Source: Drosophila persimilis
Taxonomy: Eukaryota > Arthropoda > Insecta > Diptera > Drosophilidae
DNA: 64,000 nucleotides
NCBI RefSeq assembly: GCF_003286085.1
Contig: NW_020825330.1
Span: 620,001-684,000 of the forward strand
Direction: 5' to 3'
The position numbers were made by a program, and so were the translations under genes. Positions 12,445 through 36,800 of the stretch are shown here, one piece after another. Every line of letters begins with the position of its first letter. Positions within the stretch are counted from its first letter, which is position 1. Below the pieces are notes generated by a model. The model was not told where the DNA came from. It was given only the letters and a program-made list of their open reading frames with translations, and did no database searches.

Positions 12445-13615
12445 TTCACAAATAGTCGAGATGTAGCCAAAAATAAGATGAACAAATTTGACGCAATTTT
12501 GGTCGCAAGTTGGGGCCTGTTGTTGCACAACAACAAAAATCGTTTGAGAAGATTATTTATCTCTAATTTGAGTTGTAGAACAATTAACAACAACAACAGA
12601 CTACAACAGGTATTGCTTGATTTTTTTCTCCGCTACTTGTGGCTCGGTCAGTGTGATGGCTTCCTGAGATCGAACAAATGTACCCGACTTAATGGTGCCT
12701 TTATCAAGGATCCAGAATATTTTTCCCAATCAAACATTTCAGTATTTATTTATTTATTATTTATTTATTTATTATTATTCGACAACGGAAACAAAATAAT
12801 CCTTAACTAAATTATTTCTATCCTAAATAACAACAAAAAATTACAAATTCATAAATGAATTAACCGTCTGATGGCTCCTTTCCCCTAGCAAAAGTAAAAT
12901 CGCATCCTAGCTGGCAACGCATTGTGCTGGCGCATTGTGCAGATCAACCAAAAAGGGAGCATGGGTCCTAAGGCTCCTTGCAGGCGTGCTCAAGCCAATC
13001 CTACTAAACAGGTCTGGGCAAACGATGTTACCCACTAAGAGTTTATAGGTAAAGATCTGAGGAGCAATAGTCCTTCCATCCTAGCGGGAGGAGATATGCA
13101 CAGAACGAGTCCTATCCCGTGCAGAGAGAATCGTATCCCAACAGGACAGAAGCGTACCCCTTGTATGATCCGAACCTTACAAGCCATCGGCATCCTCCGA
13201 ACTGGGCATCGAAAACAAGGACTTTGACTATGGCAACCAAGGGAGGAGCTATGAGGGCAGCTAGACTCTAGATAGATTTCGTTGTTGTTAGGTTTAAGGA
13301 CATACGCGTGCATTCATTTAGATAGTAGATGCAAATGTTTTTCACTTGTTAATTTATTTATACTAAGCTAAATTTTGATGAATAAAACTATTGAAAAATG
13401 AAAAATCATCCTTGCTGTATACTTTATTCCTTAAAATAAATGAATAAATACCGATATGGTTGATTGGGAAAGAATTCTGGATCCTCGATAAAGGCTCCAT
13501 GAAGTCGCAAAACATTTGTTCGATCTCAGGTGGCCATCACACTGATCAAGCCACAAACAGCGCAGAAAAAAATTAAGCAAAACTGGCTTGTTTTAGTCTG
13601 TTGTTGCTGTCTGGA
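12445..13615. repeat. Long imperfect inverted repeat next to the satellite
   Basis: Right after the array breaks off, 12591-12758 and 13441-13609 are inverted copies of one sequence of about 165 bp. They match clearly but not perfectly; shared blocks include GAGATCGAACAAATG, CAGTGTGATGG and GATCCAGAAT. They enclose about 680 bp, so the whole figure is close to 1.0 kb. I see no transposase. It may be a non-autonomous element or two opposed copies of one. The spacer carries an unrecognised gene 3'-end fragment described separately. The segment 12445-12590 is A/T-rich with CAA repeats and shows no gene. Confidence 0.75.
13090..13400 (+). pseudogene. Fragment of the 3' end of an unrecognised gene (copy 1)
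   Basis: This stretch matches the reverse complement of about 14410-14680. In one frame, a tail ending near 13265 reads SELGIENKDFDYGNQGRSY then EGS and a stop. In the other copy the same frame reads LAIDNKDFDYGNQ, then diverges. An AATAAA lies downstream at 13380-13385, as for a real 3' end. An in-frame TGA shared by both copies lies about 30 codons upstream, in TTGTATGATCC, and the better-looking frame switches there. Both copies therefore look like decayed duplicates of an already broken source. I do not recognise the protein. Confidence 0.5.
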
Positions 13616-14040
13616 TCATGGGAGAGCTGGCCCTAATTGTCTGAGATATAGCCTACCGAAGATTGGCATATAATTGAAATACTGGTTTCTTCTGCATGCT
13701 ATATCTCTGCAATAGGGCGGCCGAGGCATGTCTTTCCGTGATCGGGAGAGTCCTGCCAATCGACTGAAATCGGAAAAAAGGTCATCCATTTTTTCACGAT
13801 TTTCGCAAACAATCATGATGGGTTACATCATTAAATTTTGCCAAAATCGGACTCATTTTCGAAGTCGAGATTTTGACGCCGATGGACAGTCTAGATCCTC
13901 GCGATTCTGGGGAAGTTGGCCCTTCACCGATCTGGCCATAATTGTCTGAGATATAGCCTACCGAAGATTGGAATATCAGTGATATTCTGGTTTCTTCTGC
14001 ACGCTATATCTCTGCAATACGGCAGCATGTCTTTTCGTCA
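13616..14040 (-). repeat. Dispersed, reverse-oriented satellite copy
   Basis: Read on the minus strand, this contains a diverged core plus a nearly complete A module, including the ATGATGTAACCCATCATGAT segment and the GAAAGACATGCCTCGG segment. It has several substitutions and short deletions relative to the array at 1-12444. The order matches two adjacent array modules, so it is either an old detached block of the array or a copy of the founder element. Confidence 0.9.
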
Positions 14041-14409
14041 TTCTGCAAATTTGTTGTACAACTGGGTTTCTGGGTTCGGAATAGCTTCCTTGATCTAATG
14101 CATTCCTCATCAAGGACCAAAGATCAAGGATATTTTCTCCAGACATGTATATCTTTTTTCTCCCTTATTTCTGGCCTGATCGGGGGATGCAGTGATCTGA
14201 AAAATTTCCTTGATCCTTCGGTAAGGACTACAGTAACTCCAACCGATCTTCCTGTGATCCACAAAATATCCCTGATTTAATGGAATAACTATTAAGGATC
14301 ACGGACTTGTACCGCAATCAAAAACATGTTGTTTTTCCGCTATTTGTGAACAGTCTGGACGTCCCACTCCTTTTGTAATCGGCATAGTTTCCCCGATACA
14401 GAATACAGC
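14041..14409. other. A/T-rich repeat debris, no gene seen
   Basis: No credible coding exon. The motif TCAAGGA(T/C)CA recurs near 14108-14130 and echoes the TCAAGGATCCAGAAT of the inverted-repeat arms at 12700-12720. This hints at a diverged third piece of the same element. Short open frames here are not supported by codon pattern or splice sites. Confidence 0.4.
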
Positions 14410-14680
14410 TTTAGTTAGCTTAGTAGAAGTAAATAAACTAGGGGAAAACATTTATAGTTACTATCCAAATGTATGGGAGTGTATATTTCCAAACTACAAC
14501 GAGATCTATCTAAAGTCTAGTAGCCCTCATAGCATACATTGGTTGCCATAGTCAAAGTCCTTGTTGTCGATGGCCAGGGCGAAGGATGAGGATGGCTTGT
14601 AAGCTTCGGATCATACAAGGGGTGCGCTTCAGTCCTGCTGGGATACGATTCTGTCTGGCTGGGCAACGGCGGCGGTAGAC
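14410..14680 (-). pseudogene. Fragment of the 3' end of an unrecognised gene (copy 2)
   Basis: This is the inverted counterpart of 13090-13400. The minus strand reads SEAYKPSSSFALAIDNKDFD, then YGNQCML and a stop near 14530. The same CCTTGTATGATCCGAA junction with an in-frame TGA precedes it. Sequence past the stop also aligns between the two copies, including CTAGACT(T/C)TAGATAGAT, so the duplication covers the 3' flank too. No AATAAA is seen in this copy. Function is unknown and it is probably not functional. Confidence 0.45.
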
Positions 14681-15120
14681 GAATGCCAAAGCCGAAGACC
14701 CTGGGATCTAATCCAGAAAGTTGGTTTGCGACATGTTCGCTGTATGAACTGGCACATCTATGTACTGTAAAGTGGTTAGAGCTTAGACTCAATATCGACG
14801 TAAAAATGTAACGGAAAGTATTTCCTTAATTAGGAAAGTAAAGTCAATTACACTTTCATTCTGATGATCTTTCGCAGCATACAGGAATACCCCTCGTCTG
14901 ATACAAACTAAACTATCTGGTAGCTCTGTGAATTGGCATCGTATCATTTGAAATTGGCTGCGCCTAAAGTTGACAGCTGCTAGTTTTTCTTCATTTCCTG
15001 TGCAAAGGTGTGTGTGTGTTTGATTATGTGTAAGTACGTGACTTGCAAAGAAGTTCGCAGACAGGGAAATTTCCATCGCATCGCTTCAGGTAAACAGTAG
15101 ACGGAGAGTTTGTGGAAAAA
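14681..15120. other. 5' flank of the TAF6-like gene
   Basis: No coding exon is supported here. This segment must contain the promoter and 5' leader of the TAF6-like gene starting at 15121, but I find no clear TATA box, DRE or Motif-1 site. A minus-strand open frame at 14789-15076 is not supported by any recognisable family or start context. Confidence 0.4.
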
Positions 15121-17146
15121 ATGGCAGCGTATCACTACGTAAATGGAACAAGCAAAATTAAAGTGAAATCGCTTTCGACCAAAACGATAAAAGCCATTTA
15201 CAAGAAAGCCACATTCGGTGGCCTAAGCAAAAAAGTGGCAAAAGCTATTGCCTGGGACATGGGCAAAGAAGTCAACGAAATATTGGAGACAATAAAAACA
15301 TATGCAATTCACAACCGTAGCAATGTGGTAACGGAAGCAGACATTTACCATGCCCTCAAGGATGACGACGATTATGGCAGTATTCTTTGTATGTCGTTGC
15401 CTGCGAAAGAACCTGGAGCACTTAAAGGAGGGCATGCTGCCGCATGTACCGACACGCATTGTCCGTCGGCGACAGCGAAAGCCGGATCTGGCTGGCAATG
15501 GGAAGAGATAGTGGAGCTGAAGCCCCCCAAACGGTTTCCGCTTACCAAAGAGCAGCAAGCCTTCTACCAAACAATCATCCATGCGTGTTGGGGAGATGAC
15601 GAGGATGCGCTAGCCCACGCACTGAAGTCATTGCAAATAGATCCGAGCTTAGAGTACATACTTCCCCAGTTGACCACGCACATAGTAGACGGAATCGATG
15701 AGGGTCTCTATGACAAGGATGTGTATCAGTGCATCGTTCCGCTACTCATGGCTCAAGCTCTTGTGAAGAATCGTAGGATCACTTTCAACAAGCATGTGAG
15801 TGGGAGTAGGAGTAGTGCGTGTAATCAGTGATTGGTTGATTATTGATTGTGGGGATATATATTTAATTGCAGTTCCACCTAATCCTACCTAGCGTACTCT
15901 CGTGCTTGCTCATTCAGGAGGCATTCGAGAAGGAGGACGTTGAGGGCAATGAGTTTCACTGGTACCTCAGGGAGCTGGCCAGTCGCATAATGGGCGATAT
16001 TGTGAGGGTCATCAAGAGCTACAATTTGCTCGGTAGAATTATTCGGTAAGTACGCGAGTCACAACCCCTTGATCCACGATCTTGATTGCTTCTACATTTT
16101 ATATACAAATTTGAAGGCTTTTAATTAGCGGTCTTCGCCGCCACGGAAATTTATTTACGATTTATGGGGCCGTCGTTGGCTTTGGCCAATTGGGAAGTCT
16201 TGTCGTAGCAGACTATCTGCTACCGGAATTATCGAAGTTATCGGAATTCATGTACGCTGGAGGCAGGAATCCCAGAGTGGAAGAGGGAGCCTTAAAGAAT
16301 ATATGGTATCGGCTGATTAAATTATGTTCTACGGTGCTCAAAACTGTAAGCACACCACCCAATGAAATGGACAAATATGTCGCACAATATGGTCATTTTG
16401 GAGAATATTTGTACCAAATGGTTCGTGGACTTCGTGTAAGGGAGCACCGAAACGCAGAAAGATTAAGGGCCGAATTGCAACTAGAAGCACAGCAAAAATT
16501 TGAACGCGAAAACAAGGTCGCAGAAGAGCTATTAGCCAACGTAGAGGCACAGAAGGAGATCACAGCAGAATTTTGTGCCCGCTTAAAAGCAAAGAGAGTT
16601 GCTGACTTACAGGGGCACAAGACCGCTGAAGAATTAATGGACTCCGACAGCGATGAGTATAGCCCGGAAGCCGAACTAATATCCGAATTAGAATCAATGG
16701 AAGAAGAAATAGATCTTGAGAGCGAAGGGAATGACGCGGCAGACGAGTTAATCGCAAAATTAGCAGCTTTCCAAAATTCTGATGAAGAGGGGGATGACGC
16801 AGCCGCAGTAGGCGCCGAATACGTAGTCTATGCGGAGGAAGAAAAAGACGATTTAGATGCCGAACTATCAATAATGTATAGGTCTGATTCCGAGGTGGAC
16901 AACGAAGACGAAATTGAAGATGAAGATGACGAAGATGAAGATGAAGATGAAGATGAAGAAGTAGCTACGAAGGCGAAAAACCCACACACTGGAGTAGCGA
17001 CGGAGGAATTCGAAATCGATTTAAAGTTTTGGAGAGCGGCAAAGATGAACTCGAGCTCTAAGGTGCAAAGCTCTGAATTGGAAGAAAATGAATATACTAC
17101 TGACGACGAAGACCCAGCAGGCAAATATTTTACTGACAGCAGGTAG
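15121..17146 (+). CDS. TAF6-family TFIID/SAGA-type subunit with acidic tail
   Basis: Three coding exons: 15121-15795, 15873-16045 and 16129-17146. Donors are GTGAGT and GTAAGT, acceptors are TTGCAG and AATTAG, and phases agree; the product is 621 aa. The start is the ATG in GGAAAAAATGGC. Residues about 15-75 form a TAF6 histone fold (KSLSTKTIKAIYKKATFGGL, ending YHALKDDDDYG). Residues about 145-400 match the TAF6 C-terminal HEAT region: SLQIDPSLEYILPQLTTHIV at its start, then FHLILPSVLSCLL, RELASRIMGDIV and FTIYGAVVGFGQLG. TAF6 pairs with TAF9 in TFIID and related co-activators. The usual conserved TAF6 block between the histone fold and the HEAT region is not recognisable; about 70 divergent residues replace it. 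After residue 388 comes a charged coiled-coil-like stretch, then an Asp/Glu-rich tail (about 450-610, with a nearly pure acidic run at 543-561), which ordinary TAF6 lacks as far as I know. It could be the testis-specific TAF6 paralogue mia or a lineage-specific duplicate. AATAAA follows at 17351. Confidence 0.9.
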
Positions 17147-17864
17147 TAAGTAGTCAGTAGCAAAATCTGGCAATCTGCTGGCCAAACTTCCCGGAACCTG
17201 AGTCCATACACCAACTAAAAACACAGTTCTCAGGCTCAAAACCTAATATAGGTGATTCGAAAAAAAAGCAAGGTACAATTAAACAAAATTAAAGATGTTC
17301 AAGTACATAAGCTTAATTGTATTTGATACTTGTTGTAACAAAATGAGAACAATAAAAATACAAAAATAAATAACAGATGAGCAATCTCCAGCCTCTATAT
17401 AACCAACTCTCAAATATCGAATATCATAATCAGTTTTAGGAATCCCCATACTGTTCAGCAGAGCTGGCACTCTCGTTTCAGACAGACGAGGAGCCTCCTT
17501 AAACCAATAAATTAACAAAATTAAAAATAAAATGAACTCTTAATTTACAACCAACAAAAACCAGTGGCAATGAAACGCATATCAAAGTAAAAAATGCACT
17601 TGTTTTTCCAGGCACCGTAAAAAATGAATATTTTTTATTATTTGTAGCCGAAACAATTACAGCATAATTAAATATACCAATATACTACTCTAAGGATAAT
17701 CTATCCATATCCCCCATTTTCATTTTAGGGTTAATCTTTTTGAAAGATCAAATATCGGCTATATTCTAACGGTTAAAGTGACCGTTTTCGGATACTAGGT
17801 GAGAAAATTTTCAGCAGCTCAAACAATTTCTATTTGGCGCGAACCACTCGTATCCAGTCGATGG
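17147..17864. other. Intergenic region: TAF6-like 3' UTR and Hecw upstream DNA
   Basis: A/T-rich and without coding exons. An AATAAA at 17351-17356, followed by more A-rich sequence, is the probable poly(A) signal of the TAF6-like gene. The rest, up to the DRE at 17865, shows no recognisable element. Confidence 0.5.
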
Positions 17865-17872
17865 TATCGATA
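17865..17872 (+). promoter_or_regulatory. DRE element (TATCGATA)
   Basis: An exact TATCGATA, the palindromic site bound by DREF, is common in housekeeping-type Drosophila promoters. It lies about 250 bp upstream of the Motif-1 site at 18115 and about 540 bp upstream of the Hecw start codon. It most likely serves Hecw, though its distance from the Motif-1 site is larger than usual. Confidence 0.55.
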
Positions 17873-18114
17873 ACCAAACTTGAATCGGGAAAGGCTCTCT
17901 TTGAACCGGTTGACAACAATGATCTCCATTTCAAGCTTTTAAATTACTGTACTTGGATCGGCATATGTCATTAATTGGATAAAATTACGTGGGCATGGCT
18001 AAATGTTTATCCAGCTAATAATCGAGGAATATGTAGAAAATAACTTGAATTCGTCAGTATATTTACGGTATATTTTGAAAATAAGACGGTATATTTTGGT
18101 ATATTTCTGAAGGT

Positions 18115-18125
18115 CGGTCACACTG
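18115..18125 (+). promoter_or_regulatory. Motif 1 (M1BP site), Hecw core promoter
   Basis: CGGTCACACTG is an exact match to the Drosophila core promoter Motif 1 (YGGTCACACTR), which binds M1BP and sits close to the start site of constitutively expressed genes. Immediately upstream, 18050-18105 holds repeated GGTATATTT-like blocks. The Hecw leader would then be about 280 nt, up to the ATG at 18404. Confidence 0.65.
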
Positions 18126-18403
18126 ACCTCTAAACCCCAGCTGTCCAGCGAAGTTCTTAAATTTTTTTTTCAATTATTGCTGATTATTGAAGGGTGTTTG
18201 TTAATTACGAAGTGAACGAGGACAATCGGGAGCGCGTTCATGAACTGAGTCCTTTACGCGAGTGCCCATTGTGTAAATGGGAGGCGGCAACGCAATGCGA
18301 AGCAAAAAAATCCATAACTCAAAAGTAGAGCAGCAGCAGCAGAAGCACAAGCAGTTGGTGTAACAGCGGGCGGAGGAGGAGCGGGAGGCGCAGCATCCTC
18401 GTC

Positions 18404-31683
<13,280 letters not shown>

Positions 31684-33310
31684 AGGAGGAGAAGTAGGAC
31701 CCCCGAGTGATATTCCCTCATCCGTTCCTCATCTATTCCTCATCTATTCCTCATCCATTCCCCATTGTTACACTGCCCCGAGTACCCCCTCCCCACACAT
31801 TCCGAAGCGCTTTACATTGATTTTGGGTTCTTTATAACTTGCCTAGTTCTACTGTTAGTTATTGTACCTACTGTAGTTATTTATACATATGCATATACAT
31901 GTACATATATATACATATATATGTATGTAGGATGCCGCCACTACAGGAATTCCAATCCCATGACAGACCTACGCTACTTTATGCATGGCATCCCATACCA
32001 GTACCCTAGTTCGTAGATCCTTCCACTGCGTTGCCGTTTACTGAATTGAATTGAAGTTACCTCAAGAGCAAAGAGCAAAGGTTTGCCGCTAGCGCCGCCA
32101 GTCATTAGACCTAAGATTTATACACGAACCAGAGACGACACCCTAGAACTTAAGAACCCCTTCCCCCACCCCCTCGCTTGACTTTGCCTCTAGTGAAATT
32201 TCCAGCCCCCTAAGCAGTGAGTTATCCAAGCTTTTGCAGAATAAAACTCCAACGTAGTAGCATTCCCCCAAAGAGACACAAAGCTGACAGACAGAGAGAT
32301 AGCTATTCTATGCCAATACTTAACTAGCTTGTAATGTTGTAATTTCCTAGGCCTTAAAATTCCTCAAGAACTCAACACTCAAGTCAAGAACAGTCCCTAG
32401 AAGATGATGTGTGCATTCCCTTTTGCATTAGAAAAATAGAGGATAGGGTCACCGTTTAATGAGCGTATATGGATGTTAGTTATTACTATATACAACACCC
32501 CTTTTACTCCCCCAAAAAGTACGTAAATTGTTTTTAGATTTACACAACCCAAAACCCCAAAGCCCCAAAACCCCAAAATCCAATCCATAATGTAAGGGCG
32601 CCTCCTCTGTCTGTGCATGTGAGTCTTGGAAGAGTCTGGAAGAATGAAGTTGAAGTTGAGTCGGATGCATCTCTGGCACACACGCACAGAGGGGTCCCGG
32701 ATCGGGGGTCTATATGAGTATTGAGTATATTATATATACACTAAAATGGCTGCTGTTTTGCCAAACAAAAATGATATGATTGATTATTGGTCCAGTGAGC
32801 GTTGCTTTGGCTTTATTGGTTCTTTCGACGCATACAATTAAACGATAATACAATTCGATTATTACGATTACACGAAAACCATTCAACACTTAGCTAAATA
32901 ATTGAACGGATAATGAAACAAAAAGAAACAAGTTTATATGATTATTATTGATCGAAAGCTAAAACAAACGCTAACGACGAAATGGTGATTTCTTTACATG
33001 TATTTTTGGCATTAGTTTAGTTGAATACGGAACGTGGACGAGACAGACAGAGACAGAAACAGCCAGACAGAGACAGAGATAGAGGTAGAGCTACGCTGCT
33101 GGCAAAGATGATTTGGAGAGAGATGGCGATAAAGACATGCCAGAGAAAGAGACAGAGACAGACAGAAGCTGAGAAAGATAAACGCTTTTTGAACTACTTA
33201 TGGATAAACGACGAATGTGTTTTAATGAATTATTATTATTATTAATGTGCGTGTATTTATGAACAAATTAACTATAATTATAAACAAATAAATGTGAGCC
33301 TTTTACTTCA
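31684..33310 (+). other. Hecw: Hecw 3' untranslated region (inferred)
   Basis: No coding exon follows the Hecw stop. Poly(A) signals AATAAA occur at 32240-32245 and 33287-33292. The latter is followed by a GT-rich TCTGTGTCCCG stretch, giving possible short (about 0.6 kb) and long (about 1.6 kb) 3' UTRs. A Pumilio-type TGTACATA is at 31900-31907 within an AT-repeat patch. Confidence 0.55.
33287..33292 (+). terminator. Distal poly(A) signal of Hecw
   Basis: AATAAA with a downstream GT-rich element about 30 bp later. It is the last such signal before the dispersed satellite copy at 33381. A proximal alternative is at 32240. Confidence 0.45.
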
Positions 33311-33380
33311 AAAGCAAATCTGTGTCCCGTTTTCTATGGTCTTTACGTAGCATCGAAATCGATCACTAAAAGGCATCCAT

Positions 33381-33690
33381 GCAATAGGGCGGCCGATCTG
33401 GACGAGGCATGTCTTTCCGTGATCGGGAGAGTCTGAGATATAGCCTACGGAAGATATGCATATCATTGAAATACTGGTTGCATACTAGGTTTCATCCTAG
33501 GAGAGTTGGCCCTTCACCGATCTGGCCCTAATTGTCTGAGATATAGCCTACCAAAGATTTGCATTCCACTAAAATATTGGTTTCTTCTGCACGCTATATC
33601 TCTGCAATAGGGCGGCCGATCTGGTCGAGGCATGTCTTTTCCATCCGAAAAAAGGACATCCATTTTTTCAAGATTTCCAAGATTCGCACC
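33381..33690 (-). repeat. Dispersed satellite copy between convergent genes
   Basis: The minus strand shows two satellite cores (GACAATTAGGGCCAGATCGG, then AGAAGAAACCA) and part of an A module (GAAAAAATGGATGTCC), with deletions and about 10 percent or more divergence from the array. The CTAGGATGAAACCTAG palindrome of module B is recognisable at 33486-33501. Weaker A-module remnants may extend to about 33840. The copy lies between the 3' ends of Hecw and Ptpmeg2. Confidence 0.9.
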
Positions 33691-33849
33691 CGAAAACATC
33701 GATCTTTTCATAAGGATTCACTTCATTCAATTTTCATCATCGAGATTTTAATGCCGATAGACAGTCTGGGTACGCGAAAAAATGTTGTGGATCGATTTCA
33801 TGAAGTCTAATTTTTTCACTCGAGATCGGCGAAGGACATACGTTGATCC

Positions 33850-36800
33850 TTCCAAAACCATGGCCCTTCAAAAATGAAACAAATCGTCTTCGTTTTCTAT
33901 ATATTTTATCCACAATTTTGTCCACAATTTTCGTTTTGTTTTGTTTTGCAAAATGCAATTTGCAGATACATCAATTTCCATTTTGGTTTCCTTGCTGTGA
34001 AATGATAACATAGTACATATATGCCTATGTCCTTAAATATTATGCGACCATTTCTCTAGGCTAAGAGTTCCTTGCGTGTGTCTGGGTTTGGGTCTGGGTC
34101 TGGTGTGGGGTATATAGTACATACATATAGATAATTCAGTATGTAGATCCTGCAGTCTGCTTGGATGTTGGGCCGCTGTCCCGCGCGTTTGTATGTACAG
34201 TGTCTCGCGTAAGTCTTGAGCTTTGGGATTAATGGAAGTTAATGGTCTTCGGATCCGTATCCGTATTTGGGTATTTGCGTATTGGGGTATTTGGTTATTT
34301 GGGCTTATGCAATATGCAAGTACTTATTCAATATGTAGGGAAAGTGGCGGCAGAGAGAATAAAGGTAGTGGTAGATGCTAGTGGATAGATCAGATCTCTT
34401 TAAGATTTGATTAAGGGTGGGCTGGATCAATCGATCTGGTTTCGTATGTCCTTGTGTGTGTATCCGTGTGTGTGCGTGGCAAAAGCTTTCAGAAAGCATC
34501 GTGTCGCATGCAACACATCGGAAGTGGAGTCGAGTACGTGTTAGAACAGAGGGGGCGGGCGGTTGGTGGGTGGGTGCGCGTACACTAAGCTGGTAATCAA
34601 TATCGAACGGAAAACAAGGGCGTTTTTGTAACTCTAGCTACATTTTACATTACACTTGAAGAAATTTTTGCTAATTTTCATTATACATTTCACATACATA
34701 TACATACGGGTATATACATATGTATGTGTAAATATCTGTAAGATGCGTAGATACATTCATTCATTCATCCACCGACTGACTCCTCGGAAGATCTCCTCCT
34801 ACAAAAAATACATACAATATGGCACTAATCTACGACGAGTACAGTACGTGTTTACACCTATAGAGGGTTCGGTTCTCTTCTCTGGTTTTTGGATTATGCA
34901 ATATATATAGTGTATATATATATATATATATGGTATATGTATATGCATAAGTGTTATTTCCTGTCTCAAGCATTATAAAAATAGAGCATTCATCGATTGG
35001 GTGGAAAGGAGCTGAATATTCATAACATATTCATCCCATAACTTTTTCTGGGGGCTTTCTGGTTTCGGGTTTCGGGTTACGGGCTACGGTTGTGGTTACG
35101 AGTAGTATGTATTTTGTTTCCCTCGGAAAAGGCCTTTGAAAGAATTGAAAGTTGTTCTGTGGTGAGTAAAGTACGTACATATACTGATACTATTTCGTTA
35201 TACATAATATTAACTTTCATATAATATAATGTTATTCTATGTCCTGTCTGTCGATCTGGCTGCGTGTGTGTGGGTGTGTATGGATGTGGAGAATCTCTTG
35301 TTGTATTAATTTCGGTATCTATCTGCGCTTCATTCTGCTCGCTTTTCCATCTATCGTTTTTCGGGGTTTGATCACAGCTTTTACAATTCTAATGATATAC
35401 ATGATAATGTTTTAATGAGAGTGTTCGTGTGTGCTTGTGTGTGTGGGGCATAGTGCAACCAACAAAGTGTACGATTCGTCGCAATTTTGTTTAAATTCGC
35501 ACCAGAAAATACTGCATATAGTACATATATTGGGAAGAAAAAAAAAACAGTTGCCTCCATGTATATGTATCTATATCTTATGTAAATATTATATAATAAT
35601 ACTTTTTGCACAGAGAAAATGCATTTACACACAATATTATACATTCATATATATTTCCATTTCAATTTCCATTTCTATTCGTATTCTTGTGTTTTTCTTT
35701 ATTTTTTTAGTTCAAGAAAGCTGTCGTTCGACATAGATTTTCCACACAACAACTAATCATTATTATCATTTATCTTTATTATTATATAGATATCCATTTT
35801 CCTCATCGGTTGTTTTTTATTTGTTTGTTATTTAAAAAAGTAATACAAAATATGTTTTTGGTTTTATCTTCCCTTTATTTCAATATTTTTCCGCATCCGC
35901 CTCCGCTCTTACTTTCGTCGGATTCAGATCACGGTTCACGGATTACGGATAGCGGATCCACTTGGCATATGAAAAGCGTAGGAAAGTTGGGCAAAATTCT
36001 TTATATTTTCTGCTTTTTTGTTCATATGCGAAACGTGTTTCTTTCTTATTTTGTGTTTGTTTTCTTTAGTTGGTAAATTGTTTTTTTTTTTTTTTTTTTT
36101 TTTTTTTTAGTAAAATTCACTACAAACTCGCCTGCAATTTACAATTTTAGTTGTAATTTTCTTTTTATATAAATGTTTTGTTGTAAAAAATAATTAATGT
36201 TAAATTAAAAAAATAATACACATTTAACAGCTATTTGGGGGACCTGGAGGGGGGTATGCGGGAAAAGGAGGATTGGAGGATTGGAGGATTGCGTTCCTGT
36301 TTTTTTTTTTGGCGCCATCTGGGTCTTGAGGTTTGCGACAACATTGTACAACAATGCTTAAATCTGCTCTATACATATGTGGATATCGTATATATATCGT
36401 ATCTATATGCTGTATAGGACATAGATCAAAGCATATACTCGTACATATGCCGTATGCTATATAGGTGTGTATAAGTTATATGCTGCTGCTCCTTTGGGGG
36501 CTTCATAGTTGATTGTAGGAAATTGTTAGCACGCTCTTTTATCTTCTTTCCGATTCGAACTCGATTTCAATTTCCATTTAAATTTCAATTTCCGCATTGA
36601 CTATCCGTTTGCCCTTTACTCCGGACGGCTTTGCTTTGCATGGTGGCTGGTCTACTCGCGTCCTTTGCCTTCCCTTCGTTGTACTCTCTCGCATGCCTCC
36701 ACTCCACACCACTCCTCTCCTCTCCTCTCCTCTCCACTCATCTCATTTCGTCTCATTGCATCTGATCCACAGTTTAGTTAACTTTCTCTTCTCACATTTC

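Noticed and set aside
12268-12810. 180-codon open frame across the array edge
   Set aside because: It is an A-module frame running by chance into unrelated A/T-rich repeat DNA, with low-complexity Asn/Leu-rich sequence after the junction.
14789-15076. 95-codon minus-strand frame upstream of the TAF6-like gene
   Set aside because: No recognisable family and no splice partner or poly(A) signal suited to it. It lies in what must be the TAF6-like promoter region.
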